A stretch of 64,000 bases of DNA, from positions 1 to 64,000 of the forward strand of contig JAPLCW010000185.1 in NCBI GenBank assembly GCA_026392015.1, given 5' to 3'. The first letter of the stretch is position 1, and the number at the start of each line of letters is the position of its first letter. The notes beneath the pieces were generated by a model. It was given only the letters and a program-made list of their open reading frames with translations, made no database searches and had not been told where the DNA came from. This document shows, piece by piece, positions 45,135 to 54,669 of the stretch. The DNA comes from Candidatus Auribacterota bacterium. GTDB lineage: Bacteria; Auribacterota; Tritonobacteria; UBA1439. A program made the position numbers and the translations under genes.

Positions 45135-46904
45135 ATGAAGGGTTTTGCAACATCCAGGAAAAATATTCCGGTATCCAAGAAAGGGCAAGTTCCATCCCGG
45201 GGACAGTACGCGGGGGGGCATCGGCTTGCGCTTTCCATATTTTCTGTGGTGGCGCTGCTTTTCTGGTTGCCCGTGGCGGCGCATATGGACTACTGGGGAA
45301 GCGACATGTGGCATAGGGCCTTCATGCTGGCGGGGGCCGCCCGAAAGACGATTCTCCAGTACTGGCAGATCCCGTACTGGAATCCCTACATGTCGGGAGG
45401 GGCGCCGCTCCTCGCGAATCCCGCCTCCTCCTTTCTCTCCCCGACGTTCATCCTCGTCCTCGTCGCCGGTGTTGTCACCGGGCTCAAGCTGAGGATACTG
45501 CTCGCGCTCTGGATCGGACTGTGCGGGGGATATTTCCTCGGCCGAAAGATCGCCCCGGGGCGTTTCGCGCCGTACCTCTGTTCTTTTGTATTCATGCTCG
45601 GCAGCTGGTATCCGCTCTACATGTCGCGCTGGCACGACGAGTTCATCCCTTTTGTATATTTGCCGTGGCTCCTCCTCTTCCTCTGCTTGGGCGCCGAGAG
45701 ACGGCGATGGTGCGCCGCCGGCGGCCTCACCCTCGCTCTCATGTTCTTCGAGGGAGGGGTGTACCCGGTGCCCTATGCGGTGCTCTTCATCGTGTTCTAT
45801 GCGATCCTCCAGTCGATTCGGGAGCGGAACCGAAGATTTCTCACGAGCCTTTTGCGCGTGCTTATTCTCGGGCTTCTCGTCAGCGGGATCAAGCTGCTCC
45901 CGGCCATTGTTCTTCACCTGAAATATCCGCGCCCGACATTCTGGCAGGAGCCGGTCCTCCCGTTCGCGGCAATACCGAGGATGTTGTGGGGGGGAGACCA
46001 GTTGTCAGAGACGAATTTCAAGGGAGCGTGGCTTGGCTGGTGGGAATACGGTATGTACGTGGGTATTCTCCCCTCCATCCTCGCCGGATTCGGCGCACTC
46101 GTTCTCTGGCGGCGCTCATGGACTGTGGGGCTCACCGGCCTGATATTCGGGAGCCTCATATTCGGCGACTACGGCATCTTCTCCGCCTGGCACTGGATTC
46201 ATAAATTGCCCGTCTTTTCGTCACTGCACGACCCTGTGCGGTTCCACATCGTCGTCGTTTTTTGCATATCGATCCTCGCAGCGGAGGCGATCTCCTACAT
46301 CGAGCAGAAGCGAGCGGGGCCCGGTCCGCGGATCGTGAATGCGGTGCTGCTGTTGTTCGTGGTGTGGACGGCCGTCGATTTCTGGCAGGTCTGCGGACCT
46401 TTGTACGCGCGCATATCAAGCACCCCGCCGCTTACGCCGAATAGAACGGGTACGTTTCGCCAGGCCAAGTTGCCCAAGGCGGATCAGCAGGGGCCGCTTT
46501 CCTACCTGCTCTTCCTTCAAAACGAGGGGCTCGTGAACAACTATGAACCCCTCGAATTGCCCTCGGTGACGGTGAAGGCGTTCGATGAGCCGGGCTACAT
46601 GGGCGAGGCATGGCTCGAGGGCTCGGAGGGGGAGTTTATGCTCAGGCAGTGGACCCCGAACCGGCTCTGCTTCCGTGTGAAGGTGGGGGACGGAGCGACG
46701 GTACTCGTCAATCAGCGCTACGACGAAGGCTGGCGTTTGCTGAACGGGCAAGAGGTGATCTCCGTGCACGGGATCCTGGGGGTGCCTATCTCGCCGCCGG
46801 GGCGCACTCTCTGCATGGCATATCTTCCGCCGCTGTTTTACCCCGGCTGTATCCTCTCTATAATAGGCGCTTTTTACGCCACTCTCCTATGGCGGAGGAG
46901 ATAA
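45135..46904 (+). CDS. YfhO-like polytopic membrane protein
   Basis: A 589-residue protein starting at ATG 45135 with a ggaggg site. Codons upstream (from 45042) come from a repeat and are rejected. The first loop WQIPYWNPYMSGGAPLLANPASSFLSP follows the YfhO plan. FFEGGVYPVPY and VSGIKLLPA are shared with the protein at 22623-24059, so these are paralogues. This copy also has a C-terminal periplasmic part with NQRYDEGWRLLNGQEV, the counterpart of the YYPGW-x-V-x-x-D-G signature. About eleven helices are present. It is the last of the three genes enclosed by inverted repeats P and Q. Confidence 0.7.
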   Translation: MKGFATSRKNIPVSKKGQVPSRGQYAGGHRLALSIFSVVALLFWLPVAAHMDYWGSDMWHRAFMLAGAARKTILQYWQIPYWNPYMSGGAPLLANPASSFLSPTFILVLVAGVVTGLKLRILLALWIGLCGGYFLGRKIAPGRFAPYLCSFVFMLGSWYPLYMSRWHDEFIPFVYLPWLLLFLCLGAERRRWCAAGGLTLALMFFEGGVYPVPYAVLFIVFYAILQSIRERNRRFLTSLLRVLILGLLVSGIKLLPAIVLHLKYPRPTFWQEPVLPFAAIPRMLWGGDQLSETNFKGAWLGWWEYGMYVGILPSILAGFGALVLWRRSWTVGLTGLIFGSLIFGDYGIFSAWHWIHKLPVFSSLHDPVRFHIVVVFCISILAAEAISYIEQKRAGPGPRIVNAVLLLFVVWTAVDFWQVCGPLYARISSTPPLTPNRTGTFRQAKLPKADQQGPLSYLLFLQNEGLVNNYEPLELPSVTVKAFDEPGYMGEAWLEGSEGEFMLRQWTPNRLCFRVKVGDGATVLVNQRYDEGWRLLNGQEVISVHGILGVPISPPGRTLCMAYLPPLFYPGCILSIIGAFYATLLWRRR

Positions 46905-47378
46905 CGCGTCCTCCCAGCACTCCGGGTCACGCCGCGCAAGGACCGCAGCCAAATTTATCTGTGTGCATCGGTGTTCTATCTGTGTTTATCTCTGTCGGCA
47001 GACAGGGCAGGCAGGCGCGATATCCGCGTCCAAACATTAACTGCTGTTCGGGACGCAGATGAACGCAGATACACGCGTTAAATACCTGGGAATTTAAATA
47101 AATTGGGGAGCGGCTTTCAGCCGCGATCGAGCCCAGAAAGCCCTCCAACAATGACGATCGGGGCGAGGACGCCCCTCCCACAGTATGCTCTTATTTTGAT
47201 AGATTGATAGCTCGATAGCTAAATTGCTTTCCCCCCCCTCCCACAATTGAGAAGCCGGATTGAAAATAAAGAGGTTGCATCAAAATTCTCTGTGATCTCT
47301 GTGCTCTCGGTGGCGAACATAAAAGTTGCGAAGACTAATCTACCCTCCCGGCACTCCCGGTCACGCCATCACGCGGGA
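46905..47378. other. Intergenic between convergent genes, repeat-filled
   Basis: No gene is seen. It holds an atctgtgtgcatcggtgttc word run (46953-46993), copy Q of the large repeat (47027-47249) and a short ctgtgatctctgtgctctcg word. No clear terminator was found. Confidence 0.55.
47027..47249. repeat. Large dispersed repeat, copy Q (inverted relative to P)
   Basis: 223 bp from cgtccaaacattaactgctg to cctcccacaattg, the near-exact reverse complement of 40247-40478. P and Q bracket three membrane-protein genes (40588-46904). Confidence 0.85.
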
Positions 47379-49061
47379 TCAACGCGGGGCGGGGGTGCGG
47401 AAAACCATTTCATTGAGGACAAGCTGGCTGTTCCGGTAGACCGTCTTCGTTGCCGACGGGTCGAAGGTGAGCGCGCTCCTCGTTTTTCCGGTGTAGAATC
47501 CGAACTCCGCGGAGTCGATATAGAGCAGCCTCTTTATTTTTCCCTGGTTGACGAGGGCGCCGATGATGGCGGGATTGGAAATGAGGTGCGACGGGTATTG
47601 CCTTGAGTAGAGCTTCAGATACTGGTCGATCAAGCCAAAGACATGGGATTCGCGTTGCATCAGCATCGGCGAGAGAAAATAGGTTCCTTCCGTGAAGTAG
47701 CCGTCCGCCCTCTTCGCAAGGTCGTATATTCCACGGTGGTCGAAGTAGAAGTAGATCTTGTTGTAGTACGGCCAGGGCTTGGCGGACGGACGATAGGGGA
47801 TGGAGTTGTTGGTAATCCCTATGAGGAGGCGCGTGCTCCTGATATTCGAGCCCACGAGCACGCTGAAGAAGATCAGGAGGAAAGCGGACAGGCGAACGCC
47901 GGCGGGGCGCACACGCTCATCCTCGCCGCGCAACATCGAATCCCAGAAGATGCCGATGGTGAGAAAAACCGGAAGAGTGAACGAGTCCCAGCGTTCCACC
48001 ACCCAGGAATCGTACAGGAACGAGTGTCCGGCATCGCACAGGAAGAGGGCGAAGAGGATTTTGACCATCCTGTTCGCGCGCATCGCGCATGCGGATACAA
48101 GGTAAAGGGTGAAAAAAGTGGCGATCACGATGGGACCGAGGATGTCTCCGTCGTAGATATCCGTGTGGATCACCAGCTCCTGGAATGCATAGAGGCTGGA
48201 GCGGATCCCCGCGAGCACGAAGACCAGATGGTCGCTCAGGGCGGGGTGGGGGGGGGTCAGGAAAAATCTTCCCGGAACCCTGTGAAAAACCCAGAAATCG
48301 AGCTTGGAGGAAACCGGCTCCCCAGTGCTCTGCATCCAGTAAAGCAGGTACATGAGGCCGAAGGAGAGGAGCAAGCCCAGGAACCCCGCCGCGCCTACGG
48401 AGATCCTCTTTGTAGGGCGGGGAGGTTTCACCGCAACAAGCGCGAAAATTATCGGCAGGGCAACGATATTCTTGAGATGCGCGGCCATGCTGAATCCCGC
48501 CGCAATTCCCGCGAGGAAAGCCCAGCGCAGGCAATGCCGTTCGCGCAGCTCTCCCCTGATTGCGCCTGTGGCGATGAGGAGGACCGTGATGAAGACAAGG
48601 TTGAAGAAGTTGGCGAGAGGGTTGTCATCGCATGTGGTGATAAGCCACGAGTAGCCGAGCGTATAGAGCGGGACGATGCTGATCACGAGAATCACGAGGA
48701 GATTGCGCATCGTATTCCTGCCGATGAAGAAGAGGAGGGGCATGGTGAGGACGGCGCAGATCAGCGTGCATATCTTGAATCCCATCAGGTAATCCCACGC
48801 CCCGAACAACGAGTAGAGCTTCGTGATGAGGTAGACAAAAGAGAACATGAAGAGGTGAAACTTGGTGAACCATCCCTTGATGGCGATGGCGTTGAGGAAC
48901 GTCATCTCGTTCTTTAACGGGTTGAGATCGACCGCCCAGTTCATGGTGTCGAGGTCGATGCAGAAGTTGCTGAAGATGGTATAGGAGTAGACGCCGGCGG
49001 TGATCGCCATCGCAATGAGGATGGGGAGCGTCCGGGTGTGGGGCGATTGTCTCTCATTCAT
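47379..49061 (-). CDS. Polytopic GT-C-like membrane protein
   Basis: A 560-residue protein with about twelve helices. The start is placed at ATG 49061 (MNERQSPHTRTLPILIAM), since the open frame upstream to 49199 lacks hydrophobic character and a ribosome site. After helix 1, residues 31-44 (SNFCIDLDTMNWAV) hold D36 and D38, followed by KGWFTKFHLFMFSFVYLI. The loop SWLITTCDDNPLANFF is near the middle of the membrane part. A soluble tail of ~130 residues (IYDLAKRADGYFTEGTYFLSP) contains LLYIDSAEFGFYTG. I recognise no precise family, and the GT-C role is by analogy. It is divergent from the gene at 49258, with a 196-bp gap. Confidence 0.65.
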   Translation of the reverse strand: MNERQSPHTRTLPILIAMAITAGVYSYTIFSNFCIDLDTMNWAVDLNPLKNEMTFLNAIAIKGWFTKFHLFMFSFVYLITKLYSLFGAWDYLMGFKICTLICAVLTMPLLFFIGRNTMRNLLVILVISIVPLYTLGYSWLITTCDDNPLANFFNLVFITVLLIATGAIRGELRERHCLRWAFLAGIAAGFSMAAHLKNIVALPIIFALVAVKPPRPTKRISVGAAGFLGLLLSFGLMYLLYWMQSTGEPVSSKLDFWVFHRVPGRFFLTPPHPALSDHLVFVLAGIRSSLYAFQELVIHTDIYDGDILGPIVIATFFTLYLVSACAMRANRMVKILFALFLCDAGHSFLYDSWVVERWDSFTLPVFLTIGIFWDSMLRGEDERVRPAGVRLSAFLLIFFSVLVGSNIRSTRLLIGITNNSIPYRPSAKPWPYYNKIYFYFDHRGIYDLAKRADGYFTEGTYFLSPMLMQRESHVFGLIDQYLKLYSRQYPSHLISNPAIIGALVNQGKIKRLLYIDSAEFGFYTGKTRSALTFDPSATKTVYRNSQLVLNEMVFRTPAPR

Positions 49062-49257
49062 AGCATCACAACTATACACATTCGATTGTTTTTTGAGTAG
49101 GAAAAACCGCGACGGAAAATAATGGGGCAGTTTCACGGGGATATAATAAATATCTGCACGTCTGGACAAAGTCAGCATGGCCCGGCCTGGATGAGGCATG
49201 ACGGCGGGAAAAAACTACGACCATCATGGCCCGGATTGAGTATAATAACTCCCCGGT

Positions 49258-50862
49258 ATGAAAAAGGCGATCGAGTGGTTCGCTCTTGCAGCCGTGATTG
49301 CGCTGGCGTGCGCGCTTCGTTATACGGATCCTTACTCCGTCGCAGACCTGGCAATTGTGCCCGACTCGGCGCAATACGCCATCTCGGGGTATAATCTCGC
49401 GCACGGCAAGGGGCTGTGGCTCTATATCAATAGCGTGCGGCTGCCGCTCATGTACCCCTGCGGTTTCCCGTTGATTCTCGCTTTCTGGTACGGCCTCACC
49501 GGATCAGCGCTCTATCAGGCGATTTACGTCGTCCTGGCCTTCAGTCTCCTCTCCATCGTTCTGACCTGGCTTTTCGCCCGCGCTGCATTCGGTGCGCTCA
49601 CGGCGTTCTTTTCCGCCCTCCTGCTCTGTGTCGACCCGCTCTACGTGGGCTACAGCCAGGTCTTCATCAGCGACATGGTTTCGAACGCGTTTATTCTCTC
49701 CGGCCTCTGGATGGGATGGCGCGCCTCCGTGCGCGATCGGAGAAGCACGTGGCTCTGGTTCTTTGCGGGGGTGAGCTGCGGTTACGCGGCGAGCGTGCAC
49801 CTGCTCAGCGGAGTCACGATCATTCCTCTCTGCGCGGCCTGTCTCTTCGGGGTGCGGCGGGGATGGCGCGAGCTGCTCTTCTCTCTTGTTCTTGTGTCGC
49901 TCGGTTTCCTCGTCGGACTCGCGCCGACGCTCGTGTACAACCAGATCGCGTTCGGAAACATTCTCACCACAGGCTATTCCTACTGGCCGCGGTGGGGGGA
50001 GGGACAGAGTAATTTCTCGCTTCATTACGCGCTGAGGAATACCGCGGTCTCGGAGCGAGGGGATCAGCGCGGGAATATCGTCTACTATCTCTGGCATTTT
50101 TTCGGCCTGAGCTGGCCCAGCCTTTTTGCCCCGTATTTCCCCTCCGTCCTCCTTCTTGCGATTATCGGGGGGACGGCCTGCTTCAGGCGGAGCGAGGCTC
50201 GCGCCCGCCGCGCATTTTGCTCCATGACCATTTCGCTCGTCCTCGTCACCCTCGCGGTCCTCTTCTGCTACTCGTTCCAGATGGCGAAGTTTTTCCTCCC
50301 CCTTGTCCCGTTCGTGTGTATCCTCGCGAGTTACGGAATCACCGTTCTGTTCGCTGCGTGCGGGGGAAGCAGCGTGCACAACCGTCTCCTGCGCATTCCG
50401 GTGGTGGTCCTCCTGGCCGTCACCGCGTGGGGGTGCGGGAAGCCTTTTGTCGGAGGGGGAAATTCGGCTCGCGCCCCGACCTGGTGGTACGAGGGGCTTA
50501 TACTTCTCGACGGGATCGCTCCTCAGGACGCGTTTCTGATATCAGGGATTGACGGCGTCTACGTGACGCACTATTTCATCAGGGATACCCGGAGGACATA
50601 TCTTCCGGTCTCGCGAGAGGTGGAGTATGTGAAGCAGCGCGGCCTGCCGCTCAAGGTCGCAACAGAAAATATCGCCTACCTGAACAATCTTCTCCGCCAT
50701 GGCAAGAAGGTGTATATGGATGGTTTCACCTACGCCTGGTGGACGCAGCAGCGCGCCCTCCTGGAGAGGCAGTTCAGTTTTGTGCCGGTGGCTTCCTATT
50801 ATGGAGGCTCCCTCGGATTATATGAATTGAGAGCGCGGGCGGAGGTCCCCGGGCGAGGATAG
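49258..50862 (+). CDS. GT39-like GT-C glycosyltransferase
   Basis: A 534-residue polytopic protein. Residues 33-51 (AIVPDSAQYAISGYNLAHGKG) place D36 after helix 1, and LPLMYPCGFPLILAFWYGL (62-80) is the second loop, both typical of PMT_2-type proteins. About ten helices run to residue ~385. The soluble end begins LDGIAPQDAFLISGIDGVYVTHYF. The ATG at 49258 has a poor ribosome site but the hydrophobic N-terminus starts right there. It is the first of a three-gene run (spacings 7 bases and 14 bases) that ends at 54201. Confidence 0.82.
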   Translation: MKKAIEWFALAAVIALACALRYTDPYSVADLAIVPDSAQYAISGYNLAHGKGLWLYINSVRLPLMYPCGFPLILAFWYGLTGSALYQAIYVVLAFSLLSIVLTWLFARAAFGALTAFFSALLLCVDPLYVGYSQVFISDMVSNAFILSGLWMGWRASVRDRRSTWLWFFAGVSCGYAASVHLLSGVTIIPLCAACLFGVRRGWRELLFSLVLVSLGFLVGLAPTLVYNQIAFGNILTTGYSYWPRWGEGQSNFSLHYALRNTAVSERGDQRGNIVYYLWHFFGLSWPSLFAPYFPSVLLLAIIGGTACFRRSEARARRAFCSMTISLVLVTLAVLFCYSFQMAKFFLPLVPFVCILASYGITVLFAACGGSSVHNRLLRIPVVVLLAVTAWGCGKPFVGGGNSARAPTWWYEGLILLDGIAPQDAFLISGIDGVYVTHYFIRDTRRTYLPVSREVEYVKQRGLPLKVATENIAYLNNLLRHGKKVYMDGFTYAWWTQQRALLERQFSFVPVASYYGGSLGLYELRARAEVPGRG

Positions 50863-50869
50863 TTCCGAT

Positions 50870-52564
50870 ATGGAGAGATCAAGAATTCTCGTTCCGCTGC
50901 TCGCGGCAATCCTGTTGTGCTCCATCGCATGCCAGTGCGTCACCAGTTTATTGAGGGAGTCCAACATATTCGATGAAATCGCCGTCATCGAATTCGGCTC
51001 ATCATTCTGGCATGACCGCCAGGTTCCGTTCCCTCCCCACCATTATCCGCTTCTGCTTCCCGTTCTGTATACCTTCCCCATGAAGTTTCTAAGCGGGGTG
51101 CGCTATCCCCCTTACCCCTCCGATCGGGTTGACGATCTCGGGCATACCTTTATGTGGAAGGTGAACAGGGGGAAGGCAGGAATCATACTCACTATCTGCC
51201 GCCTGCCGGTCGTTCTCGTTTCCGTTCTCCTCGGATTTTTCGTGTTTAGGTTTGCGCGGGAGAGCTACGGGAACGCGGGAGGGCTCCTCTCTCTCTTCCT
51301 CTACTCGCTCTCACCAAGCATCATCGCACACTCCCGCTACGTCCACCTCGACCTGGGCGGGGCATGCTTCGGATTGATCAGCGTCTACTATTTCTGGAGG
51401 TGCATGGAGAGCCCTTCAGGGAGGAGTGCGATCCTTGCGGGAGTGACCCTGGGGCTCGCGCTGCTCTCGAAGCATTCGAACCTTATTTTGCTCCCGACGT
51501 ATATCGGTGTGTCCGTCGTGAAGATGATTTTTCCCCTGCGCGCGAAGGAGATGACGCGCCCTCCGCTTCGCAACACGTCTATCCCGTTGATCCGGCTTCT
51601 TGTCATATGCATACTCGCGGTCTCGGTCATAAGCCTTTTCTGCAGCTTTATAAAAAACAGCAATGAGGGATCGGCAAAGCTCCTGGAGAGGCTCGGTCCA
51701 CCCTCGAGGGCGGTGAGGGTCGTTAACGCGGTTGCGGATGTCCTGTTCCTGCGCCCCTACTGGGATGGATTGAGAGAACTTCAGCGCCATGCACGGGGAG
51801 GGCACTCGGCTTTCCTCATGGGCAAATACTCATTTCGCGGATGGTGGTATTACTACTTCATCTGCTTCCTTATTAAAACTCCTGTTCCTTTTCTTGTGCT
51901 GCTCGCCACCGCGGTGTGCGGCTACAGAGGCTTTGGGAGGGCGGACCCGCTCCGTGATGCGCTGCTGATTGTGCCGGTGGCGATTATTTTCATTCTTTCC
52001 ACCAGGAGCGGTCAGGATATAGGCGAGCGCCACATACTTTTTGTGTACCCGCTCCTCTTCGTCTTCCTCGGAAGGGTCGCGAACGCCGTCCCCGGGCGCG
52101 TTTTCTCGCGGAAAATCTTCCGCTATGCGGTTCCGGCTCTGTGTCTCTGGTACCTGACGGAGGCAATCATGATCTACCCTCACTATCTTGCCTACTTCAA
52201 TGAATTCATTGGCGGGCCGAAGAACGGCTATAAGTACCTGGTCGATTCGAATCTGGACTGGGGGCAGGATCTCAAGGGTTTGAAGAGATACATGGATGCG
52301 CATGGCACTAAAAAGATCAAACTCGCCTATTTCGGGACGGCGGATCCTTCCTACTATGGTATAGACTATGAGTATCTGCCGTGCTCCGGCTTGCCGCGAC
52401 CATCAGATTTTCGATGGAACCTGCCGGCAAAGGGATTGATGGCGATAAGCGCAACCGACCTCCAGAGCGTCTATTTCGTGAACAAGAATGTCTATGCGTG
52501 GCTGAGGAAATATAAGCCGATCGACACTATCGGCTACTCGATTTTCATATATACTATACAGTGA
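50870..52564 (+). CDS. GT39/PMT-like GT-C glycosyltransferase
   Basis: A 564-residue polytopic protein. RESNIFDEIAVIEFG (29-43) carries the D35/E36 pair. SLSPSIIAHSRYVHLDLGGACFG is the central loop. The C-terminal segment YPHYLAYFNEFIGGPKNGYKYL, then DSNLDWGQDLKGLKRYM and KIKLAYFGTADPSYYGI, is the strongly conserved tail of a well-populated PMT_2 group of environmental bacteria. It starts 7 bases after the previous stop. Its own stop overlaps a GTG that could start the next gene. Confidence 0.87.
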   Translation: MERSRILVPLLAAILLCSIACQCVTSLLRESNIFDEIAVIEFGSSFWHDRQVPFPPHHYPLLLPVLYTFPMKFLSGVRYPPYPSDRVDDLGHTFMWKVNRGKAGIILTICRLPVVLVSVLLGFFVFRFARESYGNAGGLLSLFLYSLSPSIIAHSRYVHLDLGGACFGLISVYYFWRCMESPSGRSAILAGVTLGLALLSKHSNLILLPTYIGVSVVKMIFPLRAKEMTRPPLRNTSIPLIRLLVICILAVSVISLFCSFIKNSNEGSAKLLERLGPPSRAVRVVNAVADVLFLRPYWDGLRELQRHARGGHSAFLMGKYSFRGWWYYYFICFLIKTPVPFLVLLATAVCGYRGFGRADPLRDALLIVPVAIIFILSTRSGQDIGERHILFVYPLLFVFLGRVANAVPGRVFSRKIFRYAVPALCLWYLTEAIMIYPHYLAYFNEFIGGPKNGYKYLVDSNLDWGQDLKGLKRYMDAHGTKKIKLAYFGTADPSYYGIDYEYLPCSGLPRPSDFRWNLPAKGLMAISATDLQSVYFVNKNVYAWLRKYKPIDTIGYSIFIYTIQ

Positions 52565-52578
52565 GGAAGAGAATCAAG

Positions 52579-54201
52579 ATGATCTCTCCAAACAGGATTG
52601 TGATAAGGGGAATTGCGGTTGCGGTCGTGGGAATAGTCTTCATCCCTTACGTCTGGGGATACCTCCACGTTCCGCCCGGCATGGTCTACATGGGATTCGC
52701 CGACCATCCGTACGACCAGAACAGCTACCTCTCGCGCATCCAGCAGGCCTCCGAGGGAAAATTTTTCATCCGCCGCGACTTCACCCTCGAGCCTCAGCGG
52801 CCGCTCTTCTTCAATCCGTTCACCTGGACGCTCGGCGTGATCGCGGGCGTGACGGGCCTGACCCCGCTCGCCGTCTACTACGGGGCGCTCGCGTTCTACG
52901 CGTTGCTCCTATTTTACATCATCAACTGGTTTATCCGGATCTTTGTCGCCGATCCCCGCCAGCGCGTTTTTGCCTTCGCGCTCTGCGCGTTCTCGTCCGG
53001 ACTCTGCTGGCTGGTCCCCCTCCGGCAGTGGGAGGTGTTGCTCAAGAAGTATAACATGGTTCCCATCGACTACTGGATCGCGGAGACCATCACCTTCGAA
53101 ACGGTGTTCTCCTTCCCTCAATTTTCCCTTACGGCGGCGCTCATGCTGCTCGGCTTCGGTTTCCTGATCAAGGCGCTGAGGGGGAGCCTTGTGAAAAACA
53201 GCATCTGCGGCGGGCTCGCTATTTTTGCGCTTAGTTTTGTGCATACCGTTGACATGGTCACGGTTGCTGTCGTGCTGGCAGTATATACCGTTGTTGTATT
53301 TCTTATGTTCAAGAGGGACGGGGTGCGCACGCTCGGTGCCGTCGCGCTTCTCTCGCTCGTCGCGCTCCCCGCGTTCGGCTACATGCTCTATCTCTTCAGG
53401 ACGGAGCCGGTCTTCATCCAATGGTCGAAGGAGAAGTTTATCTCACCACATTTTCTGAGCTATATCATCGGCTACGGAATCGTCCTCTTCCTCGCCGTCC
53501 CGGAGCTCGTCCGGATATTCAGAGAAGGGAGCCGTGACGACTGGTTCCTCGCCGTGTGGGTGATTGCCGTCGCCGTGCTCCTCTACGCTCCGGTCTCGTT
53601 TCAGCGGAGGCTCTCCACCGCAGTGCACATCCCGCTCTGCATCCTCGCCGCACGCGCAACATTCCGCTACGTGCTGCCGTCCCTTTTGGGGGGATTGTGG
53701 CCTCGAGGCGAACCATCCGGGCAGAGAAGAGACGCCGCGGGGGTATGCATCCTCGTCGCCCTCTTCCTCATTATGGTGCCCGCCAATATCGTGAAGATTT
53801 CCAGTTGCATCGCGGACACGAGGAGGAATCCCCTTGAGTACTACCTCTATGAAGCGGACCTGGAAGCGATGCGCTGGATGCGGGAGAATCACAACGAGGA
53901 TGCCGCGATCCTCTCGACGTACAAGAGCGGCCTCTACCTTCCCGCATATACGGGCAATCGGGTATATGTCGGCCATTGGTCGGAGACGCTGAACTTTAAC
54001 GAGAAGGCCGCCACCGCCGAGCGGGTCCTCTATTCCGGGAAAGAGGCTGACGCGAGGGAGTTTCTGAAGGAGCATAAAATAGACTACATTTACTTCGGCG
54101 CATTTGAGAAGATGAGGGGCCGTTTCAGCCTGGAGCACGCGCCGTTCCTCCAGGAAATATATAACCGCCGCGGGGTGAGTATATACAAAGTAAAATTATA
54201 G
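52579..54201 (+). CDS. Polytopic GT-C-like membrane protein
   Basis: A 540-residue protein with about ten helices. I prefer ATG 52579 with a gaggaagag site. A GTG at 52561 overlapping the previous stop is the alternative (546 residues). Residues 40-51 (FADHPYDQNSYL) and KFFIRRDFTLEPQRPLFFNPFTW (61-83) form the first loop, with D42 and D46 as acidic candidates. YWIAETITFETVFSFPQF is a further loop conserved-looking in this group. The soluble tail reads MRWMRENHNEDAAILSTYKSGLYLPAYTGNRVYVGHW, as in other bacterial membrane proteins of this type. It is the last gene of the 49258-54201 run. Confidence 0.7.
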   Translation: MISPNRIVIRGIAVAVVGIVFIPYVWGYLHVPPGMVYMGFADHPYDQNSYLSRIQQASEGKFFIRRDFTLEPQRPLFFNPFTWTLGVIAGVTGLTPLAVYYGALAFYALLLFYIINWFIRIFVADPRQRVFAFALCAFSSGLCWLVPLRQWEVLLKKYNMVPIDYWIAETITFETVFSFPQFSLTAALMLLGFGFLIKALRGSLVKNSICGGLAIFALSFVHTVDMVTVAVVLAVYTVVVFLMFKRDGVRTLGAVALLSLVALPAFGYMLYLFRTEPVFIQWSKEKFISPHFLSYIIGYGIVLFLAVPELVRIFREGSRDDWFLAVWVIAVAVLLYAPVSFQRRLSTAVHIPLCILAARATFRYVLPSLLGGLWPRGEPSGQRRDAAGVCILVALFLIMVPANIVKISSCIADTRRNPLEYYLYEADLEAMRWMRENHNEDAAILSTYKSGLYLPAYTGNRVYVGHWSETLNFNEKAATAERVLYSGKEADAREFLKEHKIDYIYFGAFEKMRGRFSLEHAPFLQEIYNRRGVSIYKVKL

Positions 54202-54669
54202 CAGCGGATTGAACGGGTTGCCCGGATCAGTGAATTAAGGTAATCCGTCATTTTAAAGAGAATGTTAACCATGGATGAACACGGCTAAACACGGATTAGA
54301 AAGAACTGTGATAGAGGGAGTCGCAGGGTAGAAGGCAGGAATCCTTGATAGAAAGAACAAGAAACTTACTATTAGTGGTAAAGAAAACACCGGGACCGGC
54401 GTTGTCGGTAATTAAATGAATTGGAAACAGGCATTCATATTGTGCAAGGTTCTTGTCCGATGTGCCGTGTTAATCCGTGTTAATCCGTGGTTATAGCGCA
54501 TTTGTAGATTAGTATTTCAGTGGTTAAAATATCATAGCCGCGATTTTTTCATCCGCCCAATCCGCCTAATCCGCGGTTGGGAAGTTTTCGACATTTGAAT
54601 TTCGCTAGGTGTCATTCTCTCTTGTTGTCGCTGTCCTCGATGAATTATTACAGCCGGGAAAGGTGATAT
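54202..54669. other. Intergenic, repeat words
   Basis: No gene is visible. It contains atggatgaacacggctaaac (about 54272), gtgttaatccgtgttaatcc (about 54468) and gcccaatccgcctaatccgc (about 54555), the last two complementary in sense to words elsewhere. The middle (54300-54430) is unique sequence without an open frame. Confidence 0.5.

Noticed and set aside
40247-47249. Composite transposon formed by repeats P and Q
   Set aside because: Neither repeat encodes a transposase or has insertion-sequence ends, and no target duplication is visible. They are kept only as inverted repeats.
47643-48917. 424-codon open frame on the plus strand
   Set aside because: Antisense to the polytopic protein at 47379-49061. 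The product is a Glu/Arg-rich shadow.
49088-49257. Small gene in the divergent gap before 49258
   Set aside because: Frames here encode no plausible protein, and the stretch has cgcgacgg/catggcccgg partial repeats only.
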